From contig LNEG01000111.1 of the NCBI GenBank assembly GCA_001464865.1, positions 1 through 35,326 on the forward strand: a stretch of DNA of 35,326 bases, given 5' to 3'. The notes below the pieces were generated by a model, which was not told where the DNA came from, made no database searches, and saw only the letters and a list, made by a program, of their open reading frames with translations. The position numbers and the translations under genes are program-made. How positions within the stretch are numbered: position 1 is the stretch's first letter; each line of letters begins with the position of its first letter. This document shows, one piece after another, positions 8,375-16,761 of this stretch. The DNA comes from Burkholderiales bacterium Ga0074133 (GTDB lineage: Bacteria; Pseudomonadota; Gammaproteobacteria; Burkholderiales; Burkholderiaceae_C).

Positions 8375-9511
8375 TCAGCCGCCCGTGGATTCGCGGACGA
8401 TGGTCCACCGGCCGTTGCTGTTGACCATGTCCAGCGTCTTGCGGCTGGCCACGTTCAGCGAATCAGCCGTGTAGGCCTGGCGAAAGCGTGCCGTGGCCTT
8501 GTTGCCTTCGACAGACACCTTCAGGTCGCTGATGTTCACGCTGATTCTCGACTTTCCGACGATGCGGGCCTCGCGCTCCTTTTCCCAGGCGGCGCGGGTC
8601 TGATTGCCGGGCGGGTCGAATGTCTTGTCGTAGGCTGCGAGGTAGCGGGACATGTCCTTGGCAGACCAGGCAGCTGCCCACGCCTGCACGGCAGCGGTGA
8701 CGGCCTTGACGGCGGCGGCATCCTCTGCGGCGGGAGCGGCAGCGGCCGGCGCGGCAGCTGCCGGAGCAGGCGTTGCGGCGGGTGCCGGAGCAGGTGCCGG
8801 GGTTGGCGCTGGCGCGGGCGCCGGTGCAGGGGCAGGGGCAGGGGCAGGGGCAGGGGTCGGGGCTGGTGCAGGCTGCGGCGTTTTGCTGGCGGCTGGCGCA
8901 GCCGCCGGAGCGGGCGCTGACGCCGGACGCTGCACGGCCACCACGGCAGCGGGCGCGGCTGCTGCGCGCGCACCCTTGCCAGCAGGTTCTGCCGAGAACA
9001 GTTCGCGGATCAGGGCCAGCTTGGGCTTGACCGAGTTGGCGTTGTTCGCGTCGAGCTGCAGCGCCTTGTTGTAGGCCTGGCTGGCCAGCTTGGCATAGAT
9101 GTCGCCCAGGTTCTCATGCGCGGTGGCGTAGCTGGGGTTGGTGCGGATCGCCATCTCCAGCGCCGTGCGCGATTTGTCCAGCTGGTTCTGGTTGGCGTAC
9201 AACACCGCCAGGTTGTTGTAGGGCTCGGGCAGCTCGGGGTAGTCTTCCGTCAGCTTGGTGAAGGTGGCAATCGCATCGGACGGCTTGCCGGAATCCGCCT
9301 GCGCCACGCCGCGCAGGAAGCGCAGTTGCGGGTCGCGCGGGTTGGCCGACAGGCGCTGCTCCACCTTGGCCAGCGCATCGGCCGGTTTGCCCGCCTTGAG
9401 CAGCTGCGCAATGTCGGCATAGTCGTCGGCATGGACCACGCCTGTGCCCAGCAGTGCGGTCAGGGCCACCAGGCGCAGTAGTTGTGGAAGGGAGCGTCGA
9501 ACTTGCTTCAT
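8375..9511 (-). CDS. Exported TPR protein with Pro/Ala linker and C-terminal NTF2-like domain
   Basis: A 378-residue protein with a signal peptide ending at GTGVVHA. Residues about 30-165 are tetratricopeptide-like repeats (for example PELPEPYNNLAVLYANQNQL, SYATAHENLGDIYAKLASQA). A long low-complexity Pro-Ala linker follows (about 175-255, runs of PAPAPA). The last about 115 residues contain VTAAVQAWAAAWSAKDMSRY and NGRWTIVRES and match the C-terminal domain of the L,D-transpeptidase encoded 81 bases downstream. The likely role is a periplasmic scaffold for that enzyme. This is inferred from the shared domain and operon. The start at 9511 is the ATG of MKQVRRS; the long upstream extension in the same frame is antisense to cysS. 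Confidence 0.85.
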   Translation of the reverse strand: MKQVRRSLPQLLRLVALTALLGTGVVHADDYADIAQLLKAGKPADALAKVEQRLSANPRDPQLRFLRGVAQADSGKPSDAIATFTKLTEDYPELPEPYNNLAVLYANQNQLDKSRTALEMAIRTNPSYATAHENLGDIYAKLASQAYNKALQLDANNANSVKPKLALIRELFSAEPAGKGARAAAAPAAVVAVQRPASAPAPAAAPAASKTPQPAPAPTPAPAPAPAPAPAPAPAPTPAPAPAPAATPAPAAAAPAAAAPAAEDAAAVKAVTAAVQAWAAAWSAKDMSRYLAAYDKTFDPPGNQTRAAWEKEREARIVGKSRISVNISDLKVSVEGNKATARFRQAYTADSLNVASRKTLDMVNSNGRWTIVRESTGG

Positions 9512-9672
9512 GTGCGGATCGGTGGGTTGGGCCGCTACTGGCCGGTCGGGGCTTATACTGCGGCGGATTGTAGCTGAGGGGGTTGTCATGACGGTACGCT
9601 GTTGCCGCTGCTGTTGAGGGCTTCGAACCCCTTGCAGGCCTCCCCTGCCGCGGGCTGCCGCCTGCCGCTGCC

Positions 9673-9690
9673 GGGCCCCTTTCGGGGCCC
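9673..9690 (+). other. Perfect hairpin in the cysS leader
   Basis: GGGCCCC, loop TTTC, GGGGCCC: a 7-bp all-GC stem with a stable tetraloop, 31 bases upstream of the cysS start codon. There is no T-run after it, so it is not a standard terminator. It could affect cysS mRNA stability or initiation. The rest of the 210-bp gap (9512-9721) shows a TTATAC-like -10 near 9552 and nothing else recognisable. Confidence 0.4.
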
Positions 9691-9721
9691 ATCCATCCGG
9701 TCTCCCCGTTACTGAAATCCC

Positions 9722-11101
9722 ATGAGTTTGCGCATCTACAACACGCTTTCGCGTGCCTTGGAGGAGTTTTCCCCGCTCGAACCCGGCCATGTGCGCATGT
9801 ATGTGTGCGGCATGACCATCTACGATCTGTGCCATATCGGCCACGCCCGCATGATGATGGCGTTTGATGTGGTGCAGCGCTGGCTCAAGGCCAGCGGTAT
9901 GCGCGTGACCTACGTGCGCAACATCACTGATATTGACGACAAGATCATCCGGCGTGCGCTGGAGCGCGGCATCACCATCCGCGCGCTCACCGACGAAATG
10001 ATCGATGCCATGCATGCCGACATCGGTGCGCTCGGGATCGAGCCTCCGGCCGTCGAGCCACGTGCGACGGAGTACGTGCCGCAGATGCTATCGCTCATCA
10101 GCCAGCTCGAAGGCAGGGGCCTGGCCTACCGTGCCGCCAGCGGCGATGTGAATTACTCGGTGCGCAAGTTTGCGGGCTACGGCAAGCTGTCGGGCAAGTC
10201 GCTGGATGAACTGCGCGCTGGCGAGCGCGTCGCCGTGGAGGGCGCCAAGGAAGACCCGCTCGACTTCGTGCTGTGGAAGGCTGCGAAGGCGGATGAGCCA
10301 CCGGAGGCGAAGTGGGACAGCGAGTTTGGCGTGGGCCGCCCCGGCTGGCACATCGAGTGCTCGGCCATGAGCTGCGCCACGCTGGGCGAAACCTTCGACA
10401 TCCACGGCGGTGGTGCCGACCTGCAGTTCCCCCACCACGAGAACGAGATTGCCCAGAGCGAAGGCGCCACCGGGAAGCCGCTGGCCAGGTTCTGGATGCA
10501 CAACGGCTTTGTGCGTGTGGACAACGAGAAGATGTCCAAGAGCCTGGGCAATTTCTTCACCATCCGCGATGTGCTGCAGCAGTACGACGCGGAAACCGTG
10601 CGGTTTTTCATCGTGCGTGCCCATTACCGCAGCGCACTGAACTACAGCGACGCCCACCTGGACGATGCGCGCCAGGCGCTCAAGCGCCTGTACACAGCCC
10701 TCAGTCTGGTAGCGCCAGCAGAGATGGCGCAGATCGACTGGACCGATCCCTACGCGGCGCGCTTCAAGGCTGCGATGGACGAAGACTTCGGGACTCCCGA
10801 GGCCGTGGCCGTGCTGTTTGACCTGGCAGGCGAGGTCAACAAGTCGCGCTCGCCCGCGCTGGCCGGCCTGCTGCGTGCGCTGGGTGGCTGTCTGGGGGTG
10901 CTGCAGGGCGACCCGCGTGTTTTCCTGCAGGCTGGCGCCGCGGTGAACGAGGCCGACATAGAGGCGAAGATCGCTGCGCGTGCGGCCGCCAAGGCGGCGA
11001 AGAACTTTGCCGAGGCCGATCGTATCCGCCAGGAGCTGCTGGCGCAGGGCATCGTCCTCAAGGACTCTGCTGCTGGCACCACTTGGGAAGCGGCCCAGTG
11101 A
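9722..11101 (+). CDS. cysS: Cysteinyl-tRNA synthetase
   Basis: CysRS charges tRNA-Cys in the cytosol. The 459-residue protein has the class I signatures: [18 protein letters not shown] (the HIGH motif and the zinc-ligand Cys), the zinc site in WHIECSAM and [17 protein letters not shown], and KMSKSLGN. The C-terminal helical DALR-like domain ends [20 protein letters not shown], with PAGTTW-like SAAGTTWEA at the end, as in the family. Length equals that of E. coli CysS (461). It is the first gene of a rightward cluster with an AlkA-like glycosylase and accA. Confidence 0.97.
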   Translation: MSLRIYNTLSRALEEFSPLEPGHVRMYVCGMTIYDLCHIGHARMMMAFDVVQRWLKASGMRVTYVRNITDIDDKIIRRALERGITIRALTDEMIDAMHADIGALGIEPPAVEPRATEYVPQMLSLISQLEGRGLAYRAASGDVNYSVRKFAGYGKLSGKSLDELRAGERVAVEGAKEDPLDFVLWKAAKADEPPEAKWDSEFGVGRPGWHIECSAMSCATLGETFDIHGGGADLQFPHHENEIAQSEGATGKPLARFWMHNGFVRVDNEKMSKSLGNFFTIRDVLQQYDAETVRFFIVRAHYRSALNYSDAHLDDARQALKRLYTALSLVAPAEMAQIDWTDPYAARFKAAMDEDFGTPEAVAVLFDLAGEVNKSRSPALAGLLRALGGCLGVLQGDPRVFLQAGAAVNEADIEAKIAARAAAKAAKNFAEADRIRQELLAQGIVLKDSAAGTTWEAAQ

Positions 11102-11137
11102 TCGCTTCTCTCCAGGAAAAAGCAGCCCCTGTGGCAG

Positions 11138-11815
11138 ATGGGGCAAGCGGTGGCGGCTACTAAAAAAATGGCAGCTGACGCCGCTGCACCCGTCCTGGCC
11201 ACGCCCGACTACTGGGCTGAGGCCTGCAAGCACCTGGTAAAAAAAGACCGGGTGATGAAGCGACTGATCCCCCAGTTTGGTGATGCTGCCCTGCAGACGC
11301 GGGGCGATGCCTTCACGACGCTGGCGCGCAGCATCGTGGGCCAGCAGATTTCAGTGAAGGCCGCTCAGACGGTGTGGGAGCGTTTTGCCGCGCTGCCGCG
11401 CAGCATGAAGCCCGCCAGTGTGCTCAAGCTCAAGATCGACGACATGCGCGCCGCGGGCCTGTCGGCCCGCAAGGTGGACTATCTGGTCGACCTGGCCATG
11501 CACTTTGAGGGCGGTAAGCTGCATGTGAAGGACTGGGCCGCGATGGACGACGAGGCCATCATTGCCGAACTGGTCGCCATCCGCGGCATCGGCCGCTGGA
11601 CGGCAGAGATGTTCCTTATCTTCTACCTGATGCGGCCCAACGTATTGCCCCTGGACGATGTGGGCCTGATCAACGGCATCAGCCAGAATTACTTTTCGGG
11701 CGATCCGGTCAGCCGCAGTGAAGCCCGCGAAGTCGCCGAGGCCTGGAAGCCCTGGTGCAGCGTGGCGACTTGGTATATTTGGCGCTCGCTGGACCCCCTG
11801 CCCGTGGCCTACTGA
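11138..11815 (+). CDS. DNA-3-methyladenine glycosylase II (AlkA-like, HhH-GPD)
   Basis: A 225-residue base-excision glycosylase. Conserved features are LARSIVGQQISVKAA, the helix-hairpin-helix VAIRGIGRWTAEMFL and the catalytic Asp in LPLDDVGLI, the HhH-GPD layout. It would remove alkylated purines from DNA. It lacks the N-terminal domain of E. coli AlkA (282 residues), as in the short bacterial AlkA/Mag type. The start is uncertain: ATG 11138 or ATG 11168 (MAADAAAPVL); neither has a strong ribosome-binding site. It begins 36 bases after cysS and is probably co-transcribed with it. Confidence 0.9.
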   Translation: MGQAVAATKKMAADAAAPVLATPDYWAEACKHLVKKDRVMKRLIPQFGDAALQTRGDAFTTLARSIVGQQISVKAAQTVWERFAALPRSMKPASVLKLKIDDMRAAGLSARKVDYLVDLAMHFEGGKLHVKDWAAMDDEAIIAELVAIRGIGRWTAEMFLIFYLMRPNVLPLDDVGLINGISQNYFSGDPVSRSEAREVAEAWKPWCSVATWYIWRSLDPLPVAY

Positions 11816-11901
11816 CGCTGCCTGACGAGCCTACACAATCTGTTGCACCTCGGTTAAAGTGCGAGCCGCTTGCAGCAGCCCGCCCACAGCGGCGCGATCC
11901 C

Positions 11902-11907
11902 AAGGAG
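11902..11907 (+). promoter_or_regulatory. Ribosome-binding site that fixes the TTG start of accA
   Basis: AAGGAG lies 7 bases before TTG at 11915. No ATG or GTG in the frame has a comparable site, so the rare TTG start codon is well supported. Confidence 0.85.
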
Positions 11908-11914
11908 AAAAACG

Positions 11915-12892
11915 TTGGCGAAAAAGACATTTCTGGATTTCGAGCAGCCGATTGCCGAACTGGAATCCAAGATTGAAGAACTGCGCTACGTGCAGACCGA
12001 AAGCGCTGTCGACATTTCGGAAGAGATCGACCAGCTCAGCAAGAAGAGTCAGCAGCTCACCAAGGACATCTACAGCGAGCTGAGCCCCTGGCAGATCACC
12101 AAGATCGCCCGCCACCCCGAGCGCCCCTACACGCTCGACTATGTGCGCGACATCTTTACCGACTTTGTCGAGTTGCACGGCGACCGTCACTACGCCGATG
12201 ACCTGTCCATCGTGGGCGGGCTGGCGCGTTTCAACGGCCACGCCTGCATGGTGCTGGGCCATCAGAAGGGTCGCGATACCAAGGAGCGCGCCATGCGCAA
12301 CTTTGGCATGAGCAAGCCCGAGGGTTACCGCAAGGCCCTGCGCCTGATGAAGACAGCCGAGAAGTTCAAGCTGCCTGTGTTCACGTTTGTCGACACGCCA
12401 GGCGCCTATCCTGGCATTGATGCGGAAGAGCGCGGCCAGTCCGAGGCCATCGGGCGCAACATTTTCGAGATGGCACAGCTAGAAGTGCCCATCATCACCA
12501 CGATCATCGGCGAGGGCGGATCGGGTGGCGCGCTGGCCATCAGCGTGGCGGACCAGGTGGTGATGCTGCAGTACGCGATCTACTCCGTGATCAGCCCCGA
12601 GGGCTGCGCGTCCATCCTGTGGAAGACCAGCGACAAGGCGCAGGAAGCTGCCGATGCGCTGGGTATCACGGCCCACCGCCTGAAGGCTCTGGGCCTGGTG
12701 GACAAGATCGTGAGCGAGCCCGTCGGCGGCGCCCACCGCGATCACAAGCAGATGGCTGCGTTCCTCAAGCGCGCCCTGGGCGATGCGTTCCGTCAGGTGG
12801 CTGACCTGAAAACCAAGGACCTGCTGGACCGCCGCTACGAGCGTCTGCAGAGCTACGGGCGCTTCAGCGATACCAAGGCTGACAGCCGCTAA
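11915..12892 (+). CDS. accA: Acetyl-CoA carboxylase carboxyltransferase subunit alpha
   Basis: AccA, with AccD, transfers the carboxyl group from carboxybiotin to acetyl-CoA in the first step of fatty acid synthesis. From a TTG start the protein is 325 residues (E. coli 319) and begins [20 protein letters not shown] after the initiator. Conserved stretches include [61 protein letters not shown] and [12 protein letters not shown]. An upstream ATG at 11870 would add 15 residues without a ribosome-binding site. A terminator follows directly. Confidence 0.97.
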   Translation: MAKKTFLDFEQPIAELESKIEELRYVQTESAVDISEEIDQLSKKSQQLTKDIYSELSPWQITKIARHPERPYTLDYVRDIFTDFVELHGDRHYADDLSIVGGLARFNGHACMVLGHQKGRDTKERAMRNFGMSKPEGYRKALRLMKTAEKFKLPVFTFVDTPGAYPGIDAEERGQSEAIGRNIFEMAQLEVPIITTIIGEGGSGGALAISVADQVVMLQYAIYSVISPEGCASILWKTSDKAQEAADALGITAHRLKALGLVDKIVSEPVGGAHRDHKQMAAFLKRALGDAFRQVADLKTKDLLDRRYERLQSYGRFSDTKADSR

Positions 12893-12923
12893 GAAGGCCT
12901 GGCCCCTTCTTCCGCTTGCATCG

Positions 12924-12954
12924 CATCGGCCCTTCAGGGGCCGATGTTGTTTTT
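12924..12954 (+). terminator. Rho-independent terminator after accA
   Basis: CATCGGCCC, loop TTCAG, GGGCCGATG, then TTGTTTTT: a 9-bp stem with a T-rich tail, 32 bases after the accA stop. Confidence 0.85.
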
Positions 12955-13059
12955 GCCGCAATACAAGTGCCCGGAGCGCGTGGACTCGCTGGCGCGTCGG
13001 ATGCTACAGGCGGTAACATCCTCGAGAACAGCCCGCATGGGCCATTCTTGGGAGCCGTG

Positions 13060-14912
13060 ATGTCCGTGTTGAAATCACTCAAGGGCCAGATTCTTGCGGC
13101 GTCTGCGGCATGCATGGTGGTGGCGCTGCTGGCACTTACCTTGGTCAACTACCTCACTGCACGCCATCAGGCGCACGAATCCCTGGCAGAGGAGGGGCTC
13201 GCAACAGCCAAGAGCCATGCGGAAACCATTGAGGAGTGGACCCGTGCCAAGGCCAACACCGTGTCGGCATCCGTGTCTGCCTTTGCGGACCCAGAGCCCG
13301 CCAAGTTTCTCGCGATGCTTCGTGATGCTGGCCAGTTCAGTACTGCGTACTTTGGCTACGCAGACAAGAAGTACGTGTTCTCCGAAGCACGCAGCCTTCC
13401 GGCTGACTATGACCCCACGGCGCGTCCCTGGTACAAACTGGCTGCGCAGGCGGGCAAGCCCGTCGTTACCCCGCCCTATATTTCAGCGTCGGACCAGAAG
13501 CTGGTCGTGACGTTTGCCACACCCGTGGGTTCAGGCGCATCGCTCAAGGGTGTTGCGGCGGGCGACGTGTACATGGAGTCGGTGGTAGCCAACGTGGCCT
13601 CTATCCGTCCTACGCCAGAGAGCTTCGGTTTTCTCGCTTCTGCGGACGGAAAGATCATTGCTCACCGGGATCAGGCGCTCACCCTCAAGCCGCTTGCCGA
13701 GCTATCCAAGGAGGTCACCGCCGACAAGCTGATGGGCGCTGCGAACAATCGTCAACTCCTTCAGGCCGATATCGGCGGGCGCAGCCGACTCCTGAGTGTG
13801 GCGAACATCGCAGGAACACCATGGATGTTGGTGGTCGCCCTGGACGAAAGCGAGGCCATGGCGCCGATCCGTTCCATGCTGGCGACTTCGCTGGTTTCCA
13901 GTTTGCTGGTTCTGATCGCGGCGGCTGCGTTGCTTGGCGTGGTGCTCACCCGGCGTCTGCGGCAGTTGACACTGGTGCGTGATGCCATGCATGAAATCGG
14001 CGCGGGCGATGGCGATTTGTCGCGACGTATCGATGCACAGGGTGTGGACGAGCTGGCGCAGATTGCCACGAGCTTCAACAGTTTCGTGGCCAAGCTCTCC
14101 GGCGTGCTGTCGCAGATCCGCGAAGCGAGCGGATCTGTCCGTGTCGCCGCAGAGGAGATCGCCACGGGCAACCAGGATCTGAGCGGCCGTACCGAGCTCA
14201 CCGCCTCCAGTCTGCAACAGACATCAGCTTCAATGCAGCAATTGACTGAAACCGTGCGCCACAACGCCGACTCGGCGCGGCAGGCCAACCAGTTGGTGGC
14301 ACAGGCCTCCAGCGTTGCTCAGCACGGCGGGCAAGTGGTGGGCAACGTCGTAGCGACCATGGATCAGATCAATGCTGCTTCCCGGAAGATCAATGACATC
14401 ATCGGTGTTATCGATGGCATCGCCTTTCAGACCAATATCCTGGCGCTGAACGCTGCCGTGGAAGCTGCGCGGGCCGGTGTGGCTTCGCCGTGGTGGCTGG
14501 TGAGGTCCGCAGCCTGGCACAGCGTAGCGCCGAAGCTGCACGCGAGATCAAGGCACTTATCAATACCTCGGTGGAGCAGGTGGAAAACGGCTCGCGGCTG
14601 GTGCACGACGCAGGGACGACCATGACCGACATCGTCAGCTCGGTGCAGCGTGTGACGGACATCATGGCCGAGATCACGGCGTCCACCAACGAGCAGAGCA
14701 CCAGCATCAACGAAGTAGGCCAGGCCGTGGCACAGCTAGACCAGATGACCCAGCAAAACGCGGCGCTGGTCGAGGAGAGTGCCGCGGCCGCGCAGAGCTT
14801 GAAGGATCAATCCGTTCGTCTCTCCGAGGTGGTGGCGACCTTCCGCTTGTCCACTGACACTTCTAAAGCGTCGCCAACAGCAGCGCCCCGCCTTCCCGTG
14901 CGCGCCGGCTAA
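13060..14912 (+). pseudogene. Methyl-accepting chemotaxis protein disrupted by a small deletion
   Basis: The gene encodes an N-terminal TM helix ([20 protein letters not shown]), a Cache-type periplasmic sensor (about 35-270, with [11 protein letters not shown]), a second TM ([16 protein letters not shown]), a HAMP domain and the start of the signalling domain. The frame breaks at 14478. After [10 protein letters not shown] the family reads [20 protein letters not shown]. Here EQGR is missing, and the continuation [20 protein letters not shown] lies in another frame, running to a stop at 14912. Comparing with the invariant motif, about 10 bases are lost. The break is in the most conserved part of the protein, the CheA/CheW-contacting tip. 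Unrepaired, the product stops at 14625 without the second half of the signalling coiled coil. The start at 13060 follows GGGAG. The total repaired length would be about 620 residues. Confidence 0.88.
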
Positions 14913-14974
14913 GCCGGCTTGTAGCGTGCTGCAGGGGTGAGCGCTGCGGTGCCGGGTCCGCAACGCCCGGTCGA

Positions 14975-15003
14975 TTCCGCCTGCAATTTTGGCCTGTGAT
15001 AAT
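14975..15003 (+). promoter_or_regulatory. Candidate promoter for tilS
   Basis: TTCCGC (weak -35), 17 bases, then TGTGATAAT (extended -10, GATAAT at 14998-15003). It would give an about 130-base leader before tilS. The 230-bp gap between the chemotaxis gene and tilS holds no gene that I can support. Confidence 0.4.
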
Positions 15004-15142
15004 TCGGGCTTTGCCATGTCTTGCGTGCGAACCTGTTCCCTGCTTCCTCCTCATTTGGGTGCCTCTGCACGGCGCCGTCCGGGTGGGTCGGTTGTCGTGA
15101 GCATTTCGTCGGCGGACCTTGACCAAACCAGGGGCGCACCGG

Positions 15143-16108
15143 ATGACGCAGTCGTTTGAAGCTGCCATCCGATCATTCGCGCCATCGCTCCCCCTGGGCG
15201 TGGCGCTGAGCGGAGGCGCGGACTCAACAGCGCTGCTTCTCGCCTGCGCACGCCGCTGGCCTGGGCAGGTGCGCGCGTTTCACGTCCACCACGGCCTGCA
15301 GGCTGCCGCGGATGGTTTCGAGCAGCACTGCGTGGCGTTATGCAGGCAGCTGAATGTGCCACTGCATGTGCAACGGCTTGATGCACGCTCCGCGGCGGGG
15401 CAGAGTCCTGAGGATGCAGCCAGGCAGGCCCGTTACGGGGCTTTGCAGGCCATGGTCCTGGCAGGTGTGGCCGCGCCAGGTATTCCCTGTATCGCTCTGG
15501 CTCAGCATGCTGATGACCAGGTCGAGACGCTGCTTCTTGCGCTGTCGCGGGGCTCCGGCGTGGCGGGGCTGGCCGCCATGCCCGCTTACCGGGAGCGCGC
15601 TGGGGTGGCATGGCATCGACCTCTGCTGCGGGTGTCCGGTGTCGATGTGCGCCGCTGGCTGCGCGAGCAGGGCATGGCCTGGGTAGAAGACCCCACCAAC
15701 AGCGACACGCGCTTTACGCGCAATCGCATCCGGGCCGATTTGCTGCCCGCGGTCGAGGCCGCCTTCCCGGGGTTTCGCGAAACTTTCGCACGCACGGCCG
15801 CCAATGCCTGGCAGGCAACGGAGTTGCTGGGCGAAATCGCGCAAGAAGATCTTGCCCTGATCGGTCTGCCGCCAGCCCTGGGGCCGTTGCGGCAATTGAG
15901 CCGTTCCCGCCAGGCCAATGCGCTGCGCCACTGGCTGCGCCACCAGTACCAGACCACACCGTCGGCAGCGCAGCTGGCCGAGCTGCTTGACCAGATCGCC
16001 GCGTGCACAACGCGGGGCCACCGCATCCATCTCAAGGTGGGGCGGGGCTTCGTCGTGCGGTCGGCTCTGCACCTCGATTGGTACGACCCCGGGGTTTGCG
16101 TCTCCTGA
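15143..16108 (+). CDS. tilS: tRNA(Ile)-lysidine synthase
   Basis: TilS converts the wobble C of tRNA-Ile(CAU) to lysidine with ATP, making it read AUA. The PP-loop ATPase motif GVALSGGADSTALL is near residues 21-34. HVHHGLQ, RQARYGAL, LAQHADDQVETLLLALSRGSG, WVEDPTNSDTRFTRNRIR and the LLPAVEAAFPGF segment are all typical. At 321 residues it lacks most of the C-terminal tRNA-binding domain of E. coli TilS (432), as in short TilS proteins. ATG 15143 is preceded by AGGGG; an in-frame TTG at 15119 is possible but less likely. Confidence 0.95.
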   Translation: MTQSFEAAIRSFAPSLPLGVALSGGADSTALLLACARRWPGQVRAFHVHHGLQAAADGFEQHCVALCRQLNVPLHVQRLDARSAAGQSPEDAARQARYGALQAMVLAGVAAPGIPCIALAQHADDQVETLLLALSRGSGVAGLAAMPAYRERAGVAWHRPLLRVSGVDVRRWLREQGMAWVEDPTNSDTRFTRNRIRADLLPAVEAAFPGFRETFARTAANAWQATELLGEIAQEDLALIGLPPALGPLRQLSRSRQANALRHWLRHQYQTTPSAAQLAELLDQIAACTTRGHRIHLKVGRGFVVRSALHLDWYDPGVCVS

Positions 16109-16296
16109 GCGCACCGGGGGGTATCAGATCCCGATGGGCTCGGCGTCTGAAATCAGGACCGCGGTAGCGATGAACACGCAGTGCGTCGAACCCACGCGCG
16201 CCCGTCAACACAAGGCTTTCGGGTGATGCCTGCAAGTCAGCGGGACCGGCTTTGCCTCACAAAGGCGACTGTGAAATGAGGCATAATAGTGGGATT

Positions 16297-16389
16297 GGAA
16301 ACGTGACCGAGTGGCCGAAGGTGCTCCCCTGCTAAGGGAGTATGGGGTGTAGAGCCTCATCGAGGGTTCGAATCCCTCCGTTTCCGCCA
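16297..16389 (+). tRNA. tRNA-Ser (anticodon GCT), target of the prophage
   Basis: The 93-base gene folds as a type II tRNA: acceptor GGAAACG/CGTTTCC, discriminator G and encoded CCA, anticodon arm CTCCC-CTGCTAA-GGGAG (anticodon GCT, reads AGC/AGT), a long variable arm and T arm GAGGG-TTCGAAT-CCCTC. The last 13 bases belong to the attachment core, so the tRNA stays intact after integration. A CATAAT-like -10 lies at 16282-16287. In the lysogen the transcript ends at a phage terminator, not at its own, which is now at 27487-27518. Confidence 0.97.
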
Positions 16390-16683
16390 ATCCGAAGGAA
16401 AAGCTGCAAGCATCTCCGAAAAAGATGCTGCAGCTTTTTTTTCGTCCTCGTTTTCTGACGATGACAAATCTTCCGTCATCGCAGCCATGAAAGCGTGCGC
16501 TGGGTCCTCACCCAATATCGCGCGCATCTTCCCTCTAAGCCGCCAGCTGCAAGCGCGCTTTCCCTGTTTCATCTCGATCAGGTTCGAGGGGTTGACCTCA
16601 AGCAATGCAGCCAGTTTTCTTTGGCTTCCTGCCACGGCGGCAGCCTGCTCGATCAAGTCGTTGAGTGTTGCAAGTGGTGCCAT
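16357..16683 (-). CDS. Phage HTH repressor, 3' end formed by host tRNA sequence
   Basis: A 108-residue protein starting MAPLATLNDLIEQAAAVAGS. A Cro/CI-like helix-turn-helix covers about residues 17-45 (QRKLAALLEVNPSNLIEMKQ), followed by a basic helix (WRLRGKMRAI) and an acidic, Ala-rich tail. Its divergent position, facing the replication genes across a dyad-rich region, fits the lysogeny repressor. The last codons cross the attachment core: after the shared WRKR the prophage form ends RDSNPR, read antisense to the tRNA gene. In the circular phage the same frame would run 34 residues further (136 in total). The ATG at 16683 was chosen because the upstream extension of the ORF reads back over the operator region and the first rightward gene. 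Function is inferred from fold and position; a small DUF3693-like regulator is the closest family I can name. Confidence 0.75.
   Translation of the reverse strand: MAPLATLNDLIEQAAAVAGSQRKLAALLEVNPSNLIEMKQGKRACSWRLRGKMRAILGEDPAHAFMAAMTEDLSSSENEDEKKAAASFSEMLAAFPSDWRKRRDSNPR
16377..16390 (+). other. attL core (14-bp direct repeat)
   Basis: TCCGTTTCCGCCAA occurs here, as the tRNA-Ser 3' end plus one base, and again at 27470-27483. The core lies inside the 3' end of the leftward repressor gene, so recombination exchanges the C-terminal codons of that gene. Confidence 0.9.
16399..16442 (+). terminator. Phage-borne terminator for the tRNA-Ser transcript
   Basis: AAAAGCTGCA(A)GCATCT, loop, AGATGCTGCAGCTTTT and eight T's: a 16-bp stem with one bulged A. 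It begins 10 bases after the tRNA and stops rightward transcription. It lies within the repressor coding region on the other strand. The four A's on the left arm could also give weak leftward termination. Confidence 0.9.
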
Positions 16684-16743
16684 ATTGAGTCCATTTGTGT
16701 TAGATTGCCGGTACCTGATTGAGTCCAGTCTCAATTTGGCAAT
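16684..16743. promoter_or_regulatory. Probable repressor operator and divergent promoter region
   Basis: The 78 bases between the repressor start and the first rightward gene hold nested dyads. ATTGAG (16718-16723) pairs with CTCAAT (16730-16735). Outside it, ATTGCC (16704-16709) pairs with GGCAAT (16738-16743). ATTGAGTCC also occurs twice as a direct repeat (16684-16692 and 16718-16726). This is the expected place for repressor binding. Confidence 0.6.
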
Positions 16744-16761
16744 TTTCACACAAGGGCCGCC

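Noticed and set aside
8720-8960. Short-period repeats in this block, considered as a minisatellite or CRISPR
   Set aside because: They encode the Pro-Ala linker of the TPR protein; there are no spacers and no regular repeat unit. No CRISPR array was seen anywhere in the window.
16205-16390. A 61-codon minus-strand ORF over the tRNA (MAETEGFEPSMRLYTPYSLS)
   Set aside because: It is the well-known artefact of translating a tRNA-Ser gene in antisense.
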